Source: Eukaryota sp. TZLM1-RC
Lineage: Eukaryota; Metamonada: BaSk clade
DNA length: 64,000 nucleotides
Assembly (NCBI GenBank): GCA_040285825.1
Contig: JAUPSS010000007.1
Location: 2,144,689 to 2,208,688, forward strand
Direction of reading: 5' to 3'
This document shows, piece by piece, positions 48,876-57,697 of this stretch (position 1 is its first letter; each line of letters begins with the position of its first letter). The notes under the pieces are model-generated. The model was not told the DNA's origin and did not search any database. It saw only the letters and a list, made by a program, of their open reading frames with translations. The position numbers and the translations under genes were made by a program.

Positions 48876-50179
48876 GCAGCACAGGGCGGGCGCAGGGTTG
48901 TCAAAGACACTTCTGGTCTTCTTCTCTTCTTTTTTTTCTTCTTTGAAACGGTTTCGACATAGTTAGCCCTAGATAAGTAGTCAGCCCAGTAGTTCTTAGT
49001 TCCTTCATTGTGAACGCAGTCGAAGGAGAAGGACTGAAGGACAGGGATCCATCGGAGAACAACTCGATTGTTGTCGGGGCAGGAGAACAAATAAGCAAGG
49101 TTCTTGTGATCACAGAAAATGGTTAGATGCTTAGTGAGGAGATATGATGAGAGATTGGGCTGGTTCAACGTCATTACAATAGCGAAAAGCTCTTTCTGGA
49201 GGGTGGACCAGCGCTGTTGTGAAGGGGTTAGGATACGTGAATAGAAGGACACGGGCATTACCTTGCGTTTTGAAGGGCAGGTTCCTGGGGGGGAAGGTTC
49301 TAACTCTTTCCAGACAATACCAGCGATAGCTCTGTCAGATGCGTCGGTGGACACAAGAATTGTGTCATCAGGGTCAGGCAGGGCGAGGGGAAGGCTGTTA
49401 ATCACCATATCTTTGATATTGTTAAAGCATTGGAGTTCTTGAGGTCCTAACTTGATGCGTCTGGGTTTGTTCTTCAATAGAGCGGTTAGGGGAGCAAGTT
49501 CTTTGGACACAGAGGGGAGCCAGTCACGGAGAAAATTGATCGAGCCAGTGAAAGATCGGAGTTCGGGGACGGAAGTCGGAGGGGCTAAGTTACGTACGGT
49601 TTCTATCTTGGAGGGATCGATGCGGCGCTTTCCATCTTCAAAGATGGTTCCAAGTATCTTGATTGGATGTCGGTCGGTCTGGAAGGAACACTTGTGGAGA
49701 CCGATTCTCACACGATAACGGCGAGCACGAGACAGGAAGTAGTCTATTCTATGTAAGAAGACTTCTTTCGTTGAGGCGGCTACGATGATATCATCCATAT
49801 AGATGAATACTCCTTCAGAGTCAAAAATACCTTTCATGAGGTTTTGAAACACAGCAGGGACATTCTTTAGGCCAAAAGCAGCACGAGTGTATTTGATCTT
49901 TCTTCCAGGGATGGCTATGGCCGATTTTTCTTGATCGTCGGGATGCAGATTTAACTGCCAGAAGGCTTTTGGCAAATCCAGCGTGGCAATGTATTTATTA
50001 CCAGAGAGGAACTCACAGACATCAGAAATTTTGGGCAGATCAGCTGGATCAGGGACAGTTAGGTCGTTGGTGCCTTCAGCACCGGAGTAATCTCCAGTTA
50101 AGCGAAGGGGGTTTCCCAGGGCGTTGGACAAGACATATGGGTGAGCTCCAGGGTCCATCATAAGGCACAGCAAAACCAT
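48872..50179 (-). CDS. Ty3 element 2 reverse transcriptase and RNase H
   Basis: 435 residues. RT: RLTGDYSGAEGTNDL, ATLDLPKAFWQLNL, FGLKNVPAVFQNLM and FIYMDDIIVAAS (intact catalytic pair). RNase H: LVSTDASDRAIAGIVW, TLQKELFAIV, FCDHKNLAYLF and NYWADYLSRA. It ends in a Lys/Arg run made by a T8 homopolymer, after which the frame is lost. Upstream, residues of the RT fingers are in the frame 50076-50351. Confidence 0.87.
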   Translation of the reverse strand: MVLLCLMMDPGAHPYVLSNALGNPLRLTGDYSGAEGTNDLTVPDPADLPKISDVCEFLSGNKYIATLDLPKAFWQLNLHPDDQEKSAIAIPGRKIKYTRAAFGLKNVPAVFQNLMKGIFDSEGVFIYMDDIIVAASTKEVFLHRIDYFLSRARRYRVRIGLHKCSFQTDRHPIKILGTIFEDGKRRIDPSKIETVRNLAPPTSVPELRSFTGSINFLRDWLPSVSKELAPLTALLKNKPRRIKLGPQELQCFNNIKDMVINSLPLALPDPDDTILVSTDASDRAIAGIVWKELEPSPPGTCPSKRKVMPVSFYSRILTPSQQRWSTLQKELFAIVMTLNQPNLSSYLLTKHLTIFCDHKNLAYLFSCPDNNRVVLRWIPVLQSFSFDCVHNEGTKNYWADYLSRANYVETVSKKKKKKRRRPEVSLTTLRPPCAA

Positions 50180-50760
50180 TGTTTACGAGCACGTCCATTT
50201 CTTCGTTGGCAACTTTGAGCTTATCTGGGGGCAGGTATCGGAACTTTTTAGAGACAATCTTGGACTTGTCGTGGAAGGGAATGCGCATCGGCGGGCAGTC
50301 TATACCTTCAGGGGCTGGGAGCTTAGAAAATACTTCAGGATACTTGAACAATAAATCTTTGATAGAAGTTTCCAGAGCAAGTGTCGTTCAGCAAAAACGA
50401 GGTTTTGTCCAGATCAGGGAGAGCGGAGAGAGCAGAGATTCGGTCAGACGGGGGAATGAACTGGTCAGGGATTGATTCGTCTTCCATTAACTGATAGTTC
50501 TTATCAGATAGGTTGAGGAAGAGGTAGTCGTTGGTTAGAATGCCTAGCCTTTTGAGGAGGTCACAACCAATAATACACTAATTCTGGCAAGGGAGTACTG
50601 CAAGGGTTACATCGATAAAGGTAAGCTTGGCGGCGCCTCCGAGAGAGAAGGCGAGTTTTCCAGAGAGAAGGGGGCAGACAACTTTAGTCCGGTCAGCTAA
50701 TCCTACTTCAAGAGAGTTATTCGTGGGTTTGAGCTTAGCCTTCTTGGTTAGATCTTCAGA
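50076..50760 (-). pseudogene. Ty3 element 2 protease C-terminus to RT start
   Basis: From the stop at 50767 the gag-protease frame continues as CISEDLTKKAKLK and LEVGLADRTKVVCPLLSGKL, reaching CIIGCDLLKRLGI, the protease partner motif. After further damage the RT N-terminus appears at 50076-50351 (GIDCPPMRIPFHDKSKIVSK, NNGFAVPYDGPWSSPICLV). One in-frame TGA and at least two frame changes separate it from its neighbours. Confidence 0.7.
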
Positions 50761-50766
50761 AATGCA

Positions 50767-52821
50767 TCAGATAGTGGCTCCAGTGTCTACCATTCCGTAC
50801 AGGAAGGTCTGTTCATCGACCAGAATCTTCAAATGGAGCAGCTTTTTGTCTACAGGCTTGTTGAGTTCTTTCTTAAATAGTGAGATCATGGACTCAGCGG
50901 AGGAGTCGTCCTTCTTGAACAATTCCTTAGATCCTTTGGTCTTGTTCCTAGAGCGTTTCTTGGTTAATTCAGAGGCATCATGCGTTACTCCACCGTCGGC
51001 GTAAGCACAGTCGGCGTCGACCAGCCCAGACTCAGTGTCGAGGTCGGGACTAGCTTCCAACGACAAAGAGTCTATGTTACGGGAGGGAGCCTTTCCTGGC
51101 GGTACCACATGAGATGAGCCTGAGGAAACTTTCGAAACTAACTCGTTAGAATTAGACACTGGATTGGGGGATAGTTCAGAGGAGGATGAAGGAGATCGAG
51201 AGATAAGAGCGTGATTGGCATCTACAACAGGAGGGGTTATTGAATCTAAGTTGTCGAAGAGTTCTTGAGACTCTAGCGCTTCAGAGAATGATAAGGAAGG
51301 TGTGGAGCTTCTGGATGTGGATGGAGATGTCGTATAGTTATAAAGGATTATTGAGGAGAAAGGATTGAGGGTCAAACTATAAGAATCATTATCAGAACTA
51401 GAGGGGGACGAGGACATTACTCCATGCGGGAAGATGCTCTCGACGGCAGCATCTTCTTTCAAAGCAGACTGAATCGAATCGACGATTGAATTAACTTGGG
51501 GCTTTTCAGAGTTGGCGTCGGTTACTTGATTGACTTGGCGGTGAAGGTTGTGCTTTCTTTGGAGGGTAGGATTGTTTCCATATTTTCGAGGTTTGCTAGC
51601 TTTGCATCCAGGCTTTGGGCAGTCTTTCACCATATGGCCGGGTTCCTTGCAATAAAAGCAAGTTATGGGAGAGGGAGACTTCTGAAGGGAGATATATTTT
51701 TGCTCAGAACGAGGACTTTGACGGGAAGGCGAGGACTTAGGGGTAGAACGGACAGAATAAGACTTGTTAGCAGAGCGGTGAGCCTGGGGAGTTCGAGAGT
51801 TCTGACGAGAGGGTTGAGATCTAGGAGGAGGGTTTGGGCCATGCAGAGTATAGTAAGCAGAGTACGGGAGGTGATAGGAAGGGAGAAGCTGACGGAGACG
51901 AGAGACTAAGGAGGAGAAGCCATCAATAGAGCCAGTTTCTATGTCGGTTCGGATGATAAAGCGGAGTCTCTCGGGACGTATTCCATTCGTAAAGAACTTC
52001 ATACGAGCAGATTCGGGTAATTCGGAGGGACAGAGTCGGAGTTTCTTGAGGAAGACAGAGATATAGGATGTAATAGCTTCTTCAGCGGTTGGGGCGGACA
52101 GATTGAGTTTCAGAGATTGAAGCTTGTGATAAGCCTCAGCAGAGTCTTCAAAACGGCAAAAGGATAACAAGTGGGAAAGGACGGCTTCAGGGTCGTTGAA
52201 GTCGATTCCTTCGAAGATCTCGAAGGTTTCCAACACCACGGGGGCAATAGTACATAACACGTACGGCAGCATGGCTTGATGAAGCTGATTTTCAGAGACG
52301 AGGCGACGCTTTTCAAAAGTAGCAACATTGGTCGTGTCAGAAGAGTCAGAAAGCGGGTCTTGGCTATCTTCGTAATTCATCTCAGATGGAAGTTTGAAAG
52401 TTCGAGGGTTCAGGGACGAGCTAGACTTTCTCGTACCAGTGGAGGCAGAAGTGGATTCGGAGGGGTTTTCAGTACCCAGTTCGGAATTCTCATTGAGAGA
52501 AAGTTGGGATTTCAGAGCAGCGACTTCTTGAGCGAGAGCCTTGATAGCTTCTCGGTCAGAATCGCAGGAGGAGGACTCGGATGCCTTCGTACTGGAAGGA
52601 GACTGAGAGTGAGTGGAAGACGGATATCTTCTTGTCATGTCTGACGAGACATGATTGGAGGACATACGGGATACGTACACCTTAAGCGCTTCCACATACT
52701 GGGAGATGGCTTCTCGACCAGTGTGTTGTAAATATGGAGCGACTTGAGGGTACCTGGCTACGGAGGTGGATTCTCTGGGGTCCACAGTAATTACTGTTGG
52801 CTTCAGTGCACGGTTTTCCAT
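50767..52821 (-). CDS. Ty3 element 2 Gag and protease N-terminus
   Basis: 684 residues. Gag capsid-like helices lie in residues 180-320 (QLHQAMLPYVLCTIAPVVLE, FCRFEDSAEAYHKLQSLKLN). A zinc knuckle CFYCKEPGHMVKDC follows, then a long Ser/Pro-rich stretch. The frame ends at the protease active site YGMVDTGATI, where a TGA replaces the next codon. The ATG (52821) is inside the 5' LTR, and the frame reads through the primer-site region (KPTVITVDPREST). The stop is probably a point mutation, since the same frame stays open beyond it. Confidence 0.85.
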   Translation of the reverse strand: MENRALKPTVITVDPRESTSVARYPQVAPYLQHTGREAISQYVEALKVYVSRMSSNHVSSDMTRRYPSSTHSQSPSSTKASESSSCDSDREAIKALAQEVAALKSQLSLNENSELGTENPSESTSASTGTRKSSSSLNPRTFKLPSEMNYEDSQDPLSDSSDTTNVATFEKRRLVSENQLHQAMLPYVLCTIAPVVLETFEIFEGIDFNDPEAVLSHLLSFCRFEDSAEAYHKLQSLKLNLSAPTAEEAITSYISVFLKKLRLCPSELPESARMKFFTNGIRPERLRFIIRTDIETGSIDGFSSLVSRLRQLLPSYHLPYSAYYTLHGPNPPPRSQPSRQNSRTPQAHRSANKSYSVRSTPKSSPSRQSPRSEQKYISLQKSPSPITCFYCKEPGHMVKDCPKPGCKASKPRKYGNNPTLQRKHNLHRQVNQVTDANSEKPQVNSIVDSIQSALKEDAAVESIFPHGVMSSSPSSSDNDSYSLTLNPFSSIILYNYTTSPSTSRSSTPSLSFSEALESQELFDNLDSITPPVVDANHALISRSPSSSSELSPNPVSNSNELVSKVSSGSSHVVPPGKAPSRNIDSLSLEASPDLDTESGLVDADCAYADGGVTHDASELTKKRSRNKTKGSKELFKKDDSSAESMISLFKKELNKPVDKKLLHLKILVDEQTFLYGMVDTGATI

Positions 52822-52962
52822 AAACTTAATAAAAACAGATGTTTATAGACGGAGGTAGAAAATCAACAATAAACTAAACAATAACAAATTTAAACTAATG
52901 ATGACGTGATACATCACGTCATACTTTCCGAAATCGGCAGGAGGAGTTTAGCCTGGCTAACA
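52795..52962 (-). repeat. LTR shared by Ty3 elements 2 and 3
   Basis: 168 bp, about two differences from 45642-45809. It serves as 5' LTR of element 2 and 3' LTR of element 3. The palindrome ATGACGTGA...TCACGTCAT is at 52901-52922. Confidence 0.92.
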
Positions 52963-54068
52963 CTGCCTCTTCTTCCTTCTTTTTCGTTGTTTCTTGGCCG
53001 GAGGATCGGATAATTTCACATAACGGGAATAGGCGGAAGTATTCTTAATGGATGACAGGTTGTTTAGTGGTAGTCCCATCAGACCACAAAACGGTAGCTA
53101 GGTTACTAGAGATGTCGAGAATAGCGTCCAGGAAGGCCTCTCCGGAATCTGCAGCGGCATAGGCATCTAATACAGCGGGCGGCAAGGAAGAGTAACAAGG
53201 CTTGATGAGGTGTACTGAGGTCTTCAAAGAAGAGCGGGTAACAGGATTCAGAACAAGGATGGAGCTAGAGGACAGGATCTTCTGCACGGTGTAGGGTCCG
53301 ACATAATGACCATGGAGTTTGTCTGGGTTCTGGCGCAGAACAAAGACTCGGTCATTCCATTGAGGACGATAAGAGGGCTCGGGCATATCAATAGTAGATT
53401 GGTCGAGGGATTGGCCTACAGCTTCCCAGGATGAGATGAGCTTCTCTGTCAACTTATGCAGATGTTCGATGAATGGGAGGAATGGGAGGCGAAGGAAGTC
53501 AATAGCTGGTTGGGCAGAAGACGAGGAGAGGTGTCAGATCCGAAAATTAGACTATATGGAGAGGCGTTCAGAGCTTTCCTTTCTTGTGAGTTTAATACCA
53601 TCTGGCAGAGAGCAACGTAATCAGACCAGTTATGGTAATCGGAGAAGTCGAGCAGCATACGTCGGATGACTTGAAGAAAGCTTCGGTGTTGGCGTTCTAC
53701 TAATCCATTGGATTGATGGTAGTGGGGCAAGGATTGGGTATGTTCAACGTTCAGGAATTGGCATAGTAGACTGAATATCTTGTTGGCGAATTCGGGACCG
53801 TTATCAGAGTGTATACAACGTGGGGCACCGAAAACGGCGAAAACAGAGGAGATTAAGGAGTTGTCTACGGTTAATGCTTTAAGATCTTTCGTAGGAACTA
53901 GGATACTGAACTTGGAGAATGCATCAACAAAATGAACAATATATCGGTAGCCATAGGAGTCAACGGACAGGGGGCCAATGGAATCGCAGTGGAGACTTTC
54001 AAATGGGCGGCGAACGGAATTCAAAGATCCAGTGGAAGAGATCAATGTCTTGGGAACGGGAGCAGTCT
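52963..54068 (-). mobile_element. Truncated Ty3 element 3 (integrase end)
   Basis: Nearly the same as 45810-46915. The minus strand encodes the integrase with all three catalytic positions: LHCDSIGPLS, CIHSDNGPEFAN and GLVERQHRS (53449-54045). After a small deletion near 53475 comes the tail (53045-53452). The G5 run that keeps the frame here is G4 in element 2. The copy stops abruptly at about 54068, where unrelated AT-rich DNA begins. Confidence 0.9.
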
Positions 54069-54394
54069 AACACATTACAACGAAAAGCTCAATGTGTATT
54101 AAATATAAGAAAAAATGTCGGAATTGAGCAGAATAATAATGGACATTGTACATTCCTTTGTTTAATGGTTGCAGTTTGTCATCAATAAGTGTTCTATATT
54201 GAGTTTATATCTGCCCAAATAGTGTATATTTATGGCAAAACTGATTAACAACTCATACTGAAAATTGTCAATTAATTCCGAATAATTGTAATTTGGAAAA
54301 TAGTACCAATTAATAATTGCAATTAACTGATTGGCAATTATTGTATTGCCAATTCAATTTTCCTAGCCCCGATCATAACTAGTCAAAATGATCT
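54069..54394. other. AT-rich spacer between Ty3 element 3 and Fanzor relic 3
   Basis: Noncoding by eye, with the hAT-like inverted motif near 54345-54372 noted for 41793. Confidence 0.4.
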
Positions 54395-54823
54395 GTAACA
54401 AAAATTACGATGGTACGACGCCTCCAAACTTATTCGAGTCACCGGACCATTGTGAAAAATCTTTCTGAAAAGAAATGGTTTTAAAGTGTTGATGATTAAA
54501 GAAGCTTTCACTTCAGCAAAATGTCCTGATTGTTTTGAAAAGGTTGCTACGTTTTTGAGAGTAACAAATCCCAGATTCTATAGAAGTATAGAAGTGAAAA
54601 GACTCCATTTACTACATGTCATTGTTTATTAGCTTGTAACAGTGAGAGTTGCAAATTCAGCAATATAGAACAAAGCTTTTCAATAGAAATAAACTGGCTT
54701 GTCTGAATATGTTTGCAATTGCTGAAGCGAGGATGAGTGGTAATGAAAGGCCTCAGTATCTGTGCAGTAGATAGTTTTTGTAATTATTCTGTACGAAAAT
54801 TGTGTAATTATGGGAATTTCCCA
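54395..54823 (+). mobile_element. Fanzor (TnpB-like) element relic 3, C-terminal end
   Basis: NGFKVLMIKEAFTSAKCPDC, then FEKVATFLRVTNPRFYRS, then after frame changes TCHCLLACNSESC and LFNRNKLACLNMFAIAEARM, ending RPQYLCSR and a stop. This is the zinc ribbon and RuvC-III end of a Fanzor/TnpB-like protein. The catalytic Asp of RuvC-III is Asn (codon 54688-54690), as in relic 1. About 75 bp of conserved right end, finishing ATGGGAATTTCCCA, follow the stop. The final A is also the first base of the metallopeptidase start codon. Confidence 0.7.
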
Positions 54824-57327
54824 TGCCTAGCTTTACCACTGTTCAAGTAGTTGCCCTTCTACATGTTTTAATCATTGCTTATATTAGTGCTACATCCTCT
54901 CGATTTGACCTTCATGATCCATTGTCTTCTGTAGTTCCTGAGTATCACTTTTCCGAAGGACGTGCTTTTGATCTGTTGTCCTCTTTCTCTACGCATGTTG
55001 GAAAGCGTGTAGTAGGCTCCCCAAGCTCTTCATTAGCTGTCAAATGGATTGTATCTCAAGTAGAAGCCATTCAAGCATTGTATCCTGGGTCAAATATTTC
55101 CTATCAGATCGTCTCCGAAAATACCACAATCCCTCAATCCAATCCTTATGTATCTTATGTAACAGAAGGTATTGAGTCAGTAGTAGTCTGCTTATCTCCT
55201 TCTTCCTCTTGTACACCCTTCCTCTCGTACTCCGCACATTTTGATTCTGTGAGTACTTCTTTTGGCGCTTTGGATGACGCATCGGGCACAGTTCTCCTTC
55301 TTGAACTCCTTCGTACCTTAGCCAACTCTCCCCCCTCTCAAGCTACGTCTTTCATCTTCCTCAATGGAGAGGAACTAGGTTTATTAGGTTCGTCTTCTAT
55401 ATCAACCCATTCTTGGACCAAGCCGTCAAAAGGATTAATTAATCTTGATTGTAGTTCAGGATATACCACCCCTGCTTCTTGGTTTGTTTCTTCATCTTCT
55501 GGCCCTCTTGGTAAGTGTCTGTCTAGGTCCTCAATAGATAAACGACCTTGGGTAAGTACGTTTGTTTATGGCAGAACTGATGGTGCAGTGTTTGTAAGGG
55601 AAGGCATCCATGTCTTGGAGATTGGTATAATGGATGCAATGCAGAATTATCATACTCCAATTGATGATGTTTACAATCTTTTACCAGGTCAACTTCAAAC
55701 TTTTGGTGATTATGCTCTAGAAATTGGAAACTGCGTTTTGGGAGAGTCTGGGGATGTAGATGAAGTAAAAGAATCTTATTGTCCCTCTATTGTTGGTTTT
55801 GTTTCATTTAATCTTAGTTCTAGAACCTTTGTTTTCTTGAGTCTAGGATTGTTATTAATTTCTTTGGTTTTACGAATTGTCTATAATTTAACTACTACCG
55901 AACCATTTCCTTCTTCTGGTTGGTTGAGTTATATTGCTTACTATTTGCTCCCAATCTGTTTATTAATACTTACCGCATTGATTTATGGTTTTGGTGGTTT
56001 GGTTTCTAATTCAAATCCCCTTGCTTCGTATTTTATTTTCACTGGCTTTATTTTTATTCTCTCTTTATTGTATATTAGGAGAGGAACCTTTGACATTGTT
56101 GATACAAACTTGGGGCTTTTGTTGGTTGCTTTAGTATTATCACTTTTTGGTTGCTTAGGTGCACCATTTGCTATTTTGGGCGTGTTTAGTACAATTCACA
56201 CTAGTATTTTGTTTTATATTCATATCAAAGTATTCAAACTTAATGAAAGTCTGTCCTCAGAAGTTCATATGAATCAACTAAATAAGATTGAGAGTCAATT
56301 TGATAAAGAAAAGGACACTTTTAGTGAAAAATCTCAACTTATATTTTCTAAATTTTCATTAAATGATGTTCCCTTCATCAGGTTTATTGTTTCGCTTCCT
56401 TTTATGTTTATCTACTTCATTATTTTAGTTCCATTTGCCCACTCAATTATTGCTTTCAGCACTGGAGTTGCTCCTGATATTGAAGGACTTTCCTTACTTT
56501 TAATTGGATTTTTCGTTACTGGTTTAATTAATGGAATGTTCTATATTGATAATTCTAATTTTCCTAAACGTTTGTTAAATGTTTTATACGGATTGCTTGT
56601 ACTATTGGCATTGTTATTCATTATTGTCCCATTGATTTTCTCCTATACGCCGGTTTATCCCCAGTTGTTAACTGTTTCCGCTCTTGACAGCCAAAGTCCA
56701 CGTGATCACTCGTCCGTCAGCACTTCAATTACAGACTTGACGATCACCCCTGTTGTTGACTCTGTAGTATTTGGATCAAAAGCAAGGTTAGGTCAACTGG
56801 AAGGGTATTGGAAGGACAATGGTTTCAAGTATTCTTCAACTCCAAGTCAAATCTCTCTTGATGGAGTACCTTTTGATTGGAGTGAGTTTATGGCATTCAG
56901 GCATATGAAGCTGCAACTACCAAATGATGTGGAGTTGGCAAGTATTAATCTCAATACTTTTTCTGAAACCATTGAAGACAAACGCAAAGTCACTGTTTAT
57001 TTGGATCATGCTGGTTATGGCGTCTTTCAAGTTTCGGTAATTGATCCCCTCAAGCCTGTTCGCATTGAGCCTGGTTTTAGTGAATTAATGGAAGAATCAT
57101 TTGAAGTTCTCTTCTTCAAGGGTGATTCAAGCAAAGATTCAGAAACTACTTTTGAATTAACCTTTAGCGATGATAAATGTCAAGAAGTGGTTATTGGGTT
57201 TTTTGGTCTATTTGAACAGTTGTTCGATGAAGATACTATTAGGTTTATTCACAATGCCACTCCTACCACAATGGCTCCTAATTTCCCAGGATGGTACGTT
57301 GGTACTTCTGTTCAACTTTGTTTGTAA
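54823..57327 (+). CDS. ER M28 metallopeptidase (ERMP1/Fxna-like)
   Basis: An 834-residue intronless protein. Residues 8-24 form a signal-anchor helix. The lumenal M28 peptidase domain (about 40-310) keeps all expected zinc and catalytic residues: SAHFDS (His139), LDDASG (Asp151), NGEELG (Glu183/184), INLDC (Asp209) and QNYHTPIDD (His277). About nine hydrophobic helices lie between residues 330 and 620, and a beta-rich lumenal tail follows. This is the layout of ERMP1, a membrane-bound aminopeptidase-like protein of the endoplasmic reticulum. Substrates are unknown. The ATG abuts the right end of a Fanzor relic, so its promoter probably lies in mobile-element DNA. Confidence 0.9.
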   Translation: MPSFTTVQVVALLHVLIIAYISATSSRFDLHDPLSSVVPEYHFSEGRAFDLLSSFSTHVGKRVVGSPSSSLAVKWIVSQVEAIQALYPGSNISYQIVSENTTIPQSNPYVSYVTEGIESVVVCLSPSSSCTPFLSYSAHFDSVSTSFGALDDASGTVLLLELLRTLANSPPSQATSFIFLNGEELGLLGSSSISTHSWTKPSKGLINLDCSSGYTTPASWFVSSSSGPLGKCLSRSSIDKRPWVSTFVYGRTDGAVFVREGIHVLEIGIMDAMQNYHTPIDDVYNLLPGQLQTFGDYALEIGNCVLGESGDVDEVKESYCPSIVGFVSFNLSSRTFVFLSLGLLLISLVLRIVYNLTTTEPFPSSGWLSYIAYYLLPICLLILTALIYGFGGLVSNSNPLASYFIFTGFIFILSLLYIRRGTFDIVDTNLGLLLVALVLSLFGCLGAPFAILGVFSTIHTSILFYIHIKVFKLNESLSSEVHMNQLNKIESQFDKEKDTFSEKSQLIFSKFSLNDVPFIRFIVSLPFMFIYFIILVPFAHSIIAFSTGVAPDIEGLSLLLIGFFVTGLINGMFYIDNSNFPKRLLNVLYGLLVLLALLFIIVPLIFSYTPVYPQLLTVSALDSQSPRDHSSVSTSITDLTITPVVDSVVFGSKARLGQLEGYWKDNGFKYSSTPSQISLDGVPFDWSEFMAFRHMKLQLPNDVELASINLNTFSETIEDKRKVTVYLDHAGYGVFQVSVIDPLKPVRIEPGFSELMEESFEVLFFKGDSSKDSETTFELTFSDDKCQEVVIGFFGLFEQLFDEDTIRFIHNATPTTMAPNFPGWYVGTSVQLCL

Positions 57328-57697
57328 GTATTGTGTATTCTTTTTTTTTCTAGTTTAACGATAATCATGTTTCATAAAGAATCTTTGGCAAATATAGTGG
57401 AAGTGTTCAACAAAAATTCAAAGGAAAGTTTCCCCTATTTTTGACATAAATCAGTTTTTGTTTTTTTACAATAGTTTTTATTAATTTTCATTCTCTGTTA
57501 TGTGTCAGGTTTTGATTCTCTTAACAACAACATATAGAATGTTTATCACCATTATTTATAGGTGAATAAACTTTGAAAACAGAACAATAAAGGATTGGTT
57601 TTAATTGTTCAGCTGCTTTTTGATCTATTTTCTTAATAACAACTGTTGAAGATAACCACTTCAACACAAATTAAAACAAACAATAAGAAATACAAAT
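57328..57697. other. Spacer between convergent genes
   Basis: T-rich then A-rich; AATAAA-type signals on both strands are plausible terminators. No gene. Confidence 0.5.

Larger units (their letters stand above)
45642..52962 (-). mobile_element. Ty3-like LTR retrotransposon 2, 168-bp LTRs
   Basis: 168-bp direct repeats lie at 45642-45809 and 52795-52962 and differ at about two bases. On the minus strand the order is Gag, zinc knuckle, protease, RT, RNase H, an extra region of about 480 residues, integrase and a chromodomain-like tail. The right LTR is also the 3' LTR of a truncated third copy (52963-54068), so the two form a tandem sharing one LTR. The region is visibly richer in G and C than neighbouring host DNA. 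pol has frame breaks and gag a stop, so the copy is probably inactive. Confidence 0.93.

Noticed and set aside
50762-50770. TGA after the protease DTGATI as a readthrough stop or selenocysteine
   Set aside because: It falls inside the protease active-site loop, and no structure or conserved context was seen. A point mutation in a damaged copy is more likely.
41793-54372. A full hAT transposon spanning the two CAGGGCTAG-like ends
   Set aside because: The ends are 12.5 kb apart with other complete elements between, and no hAT transposase or 8-bp duplication is visible. More likely two separate small relics.
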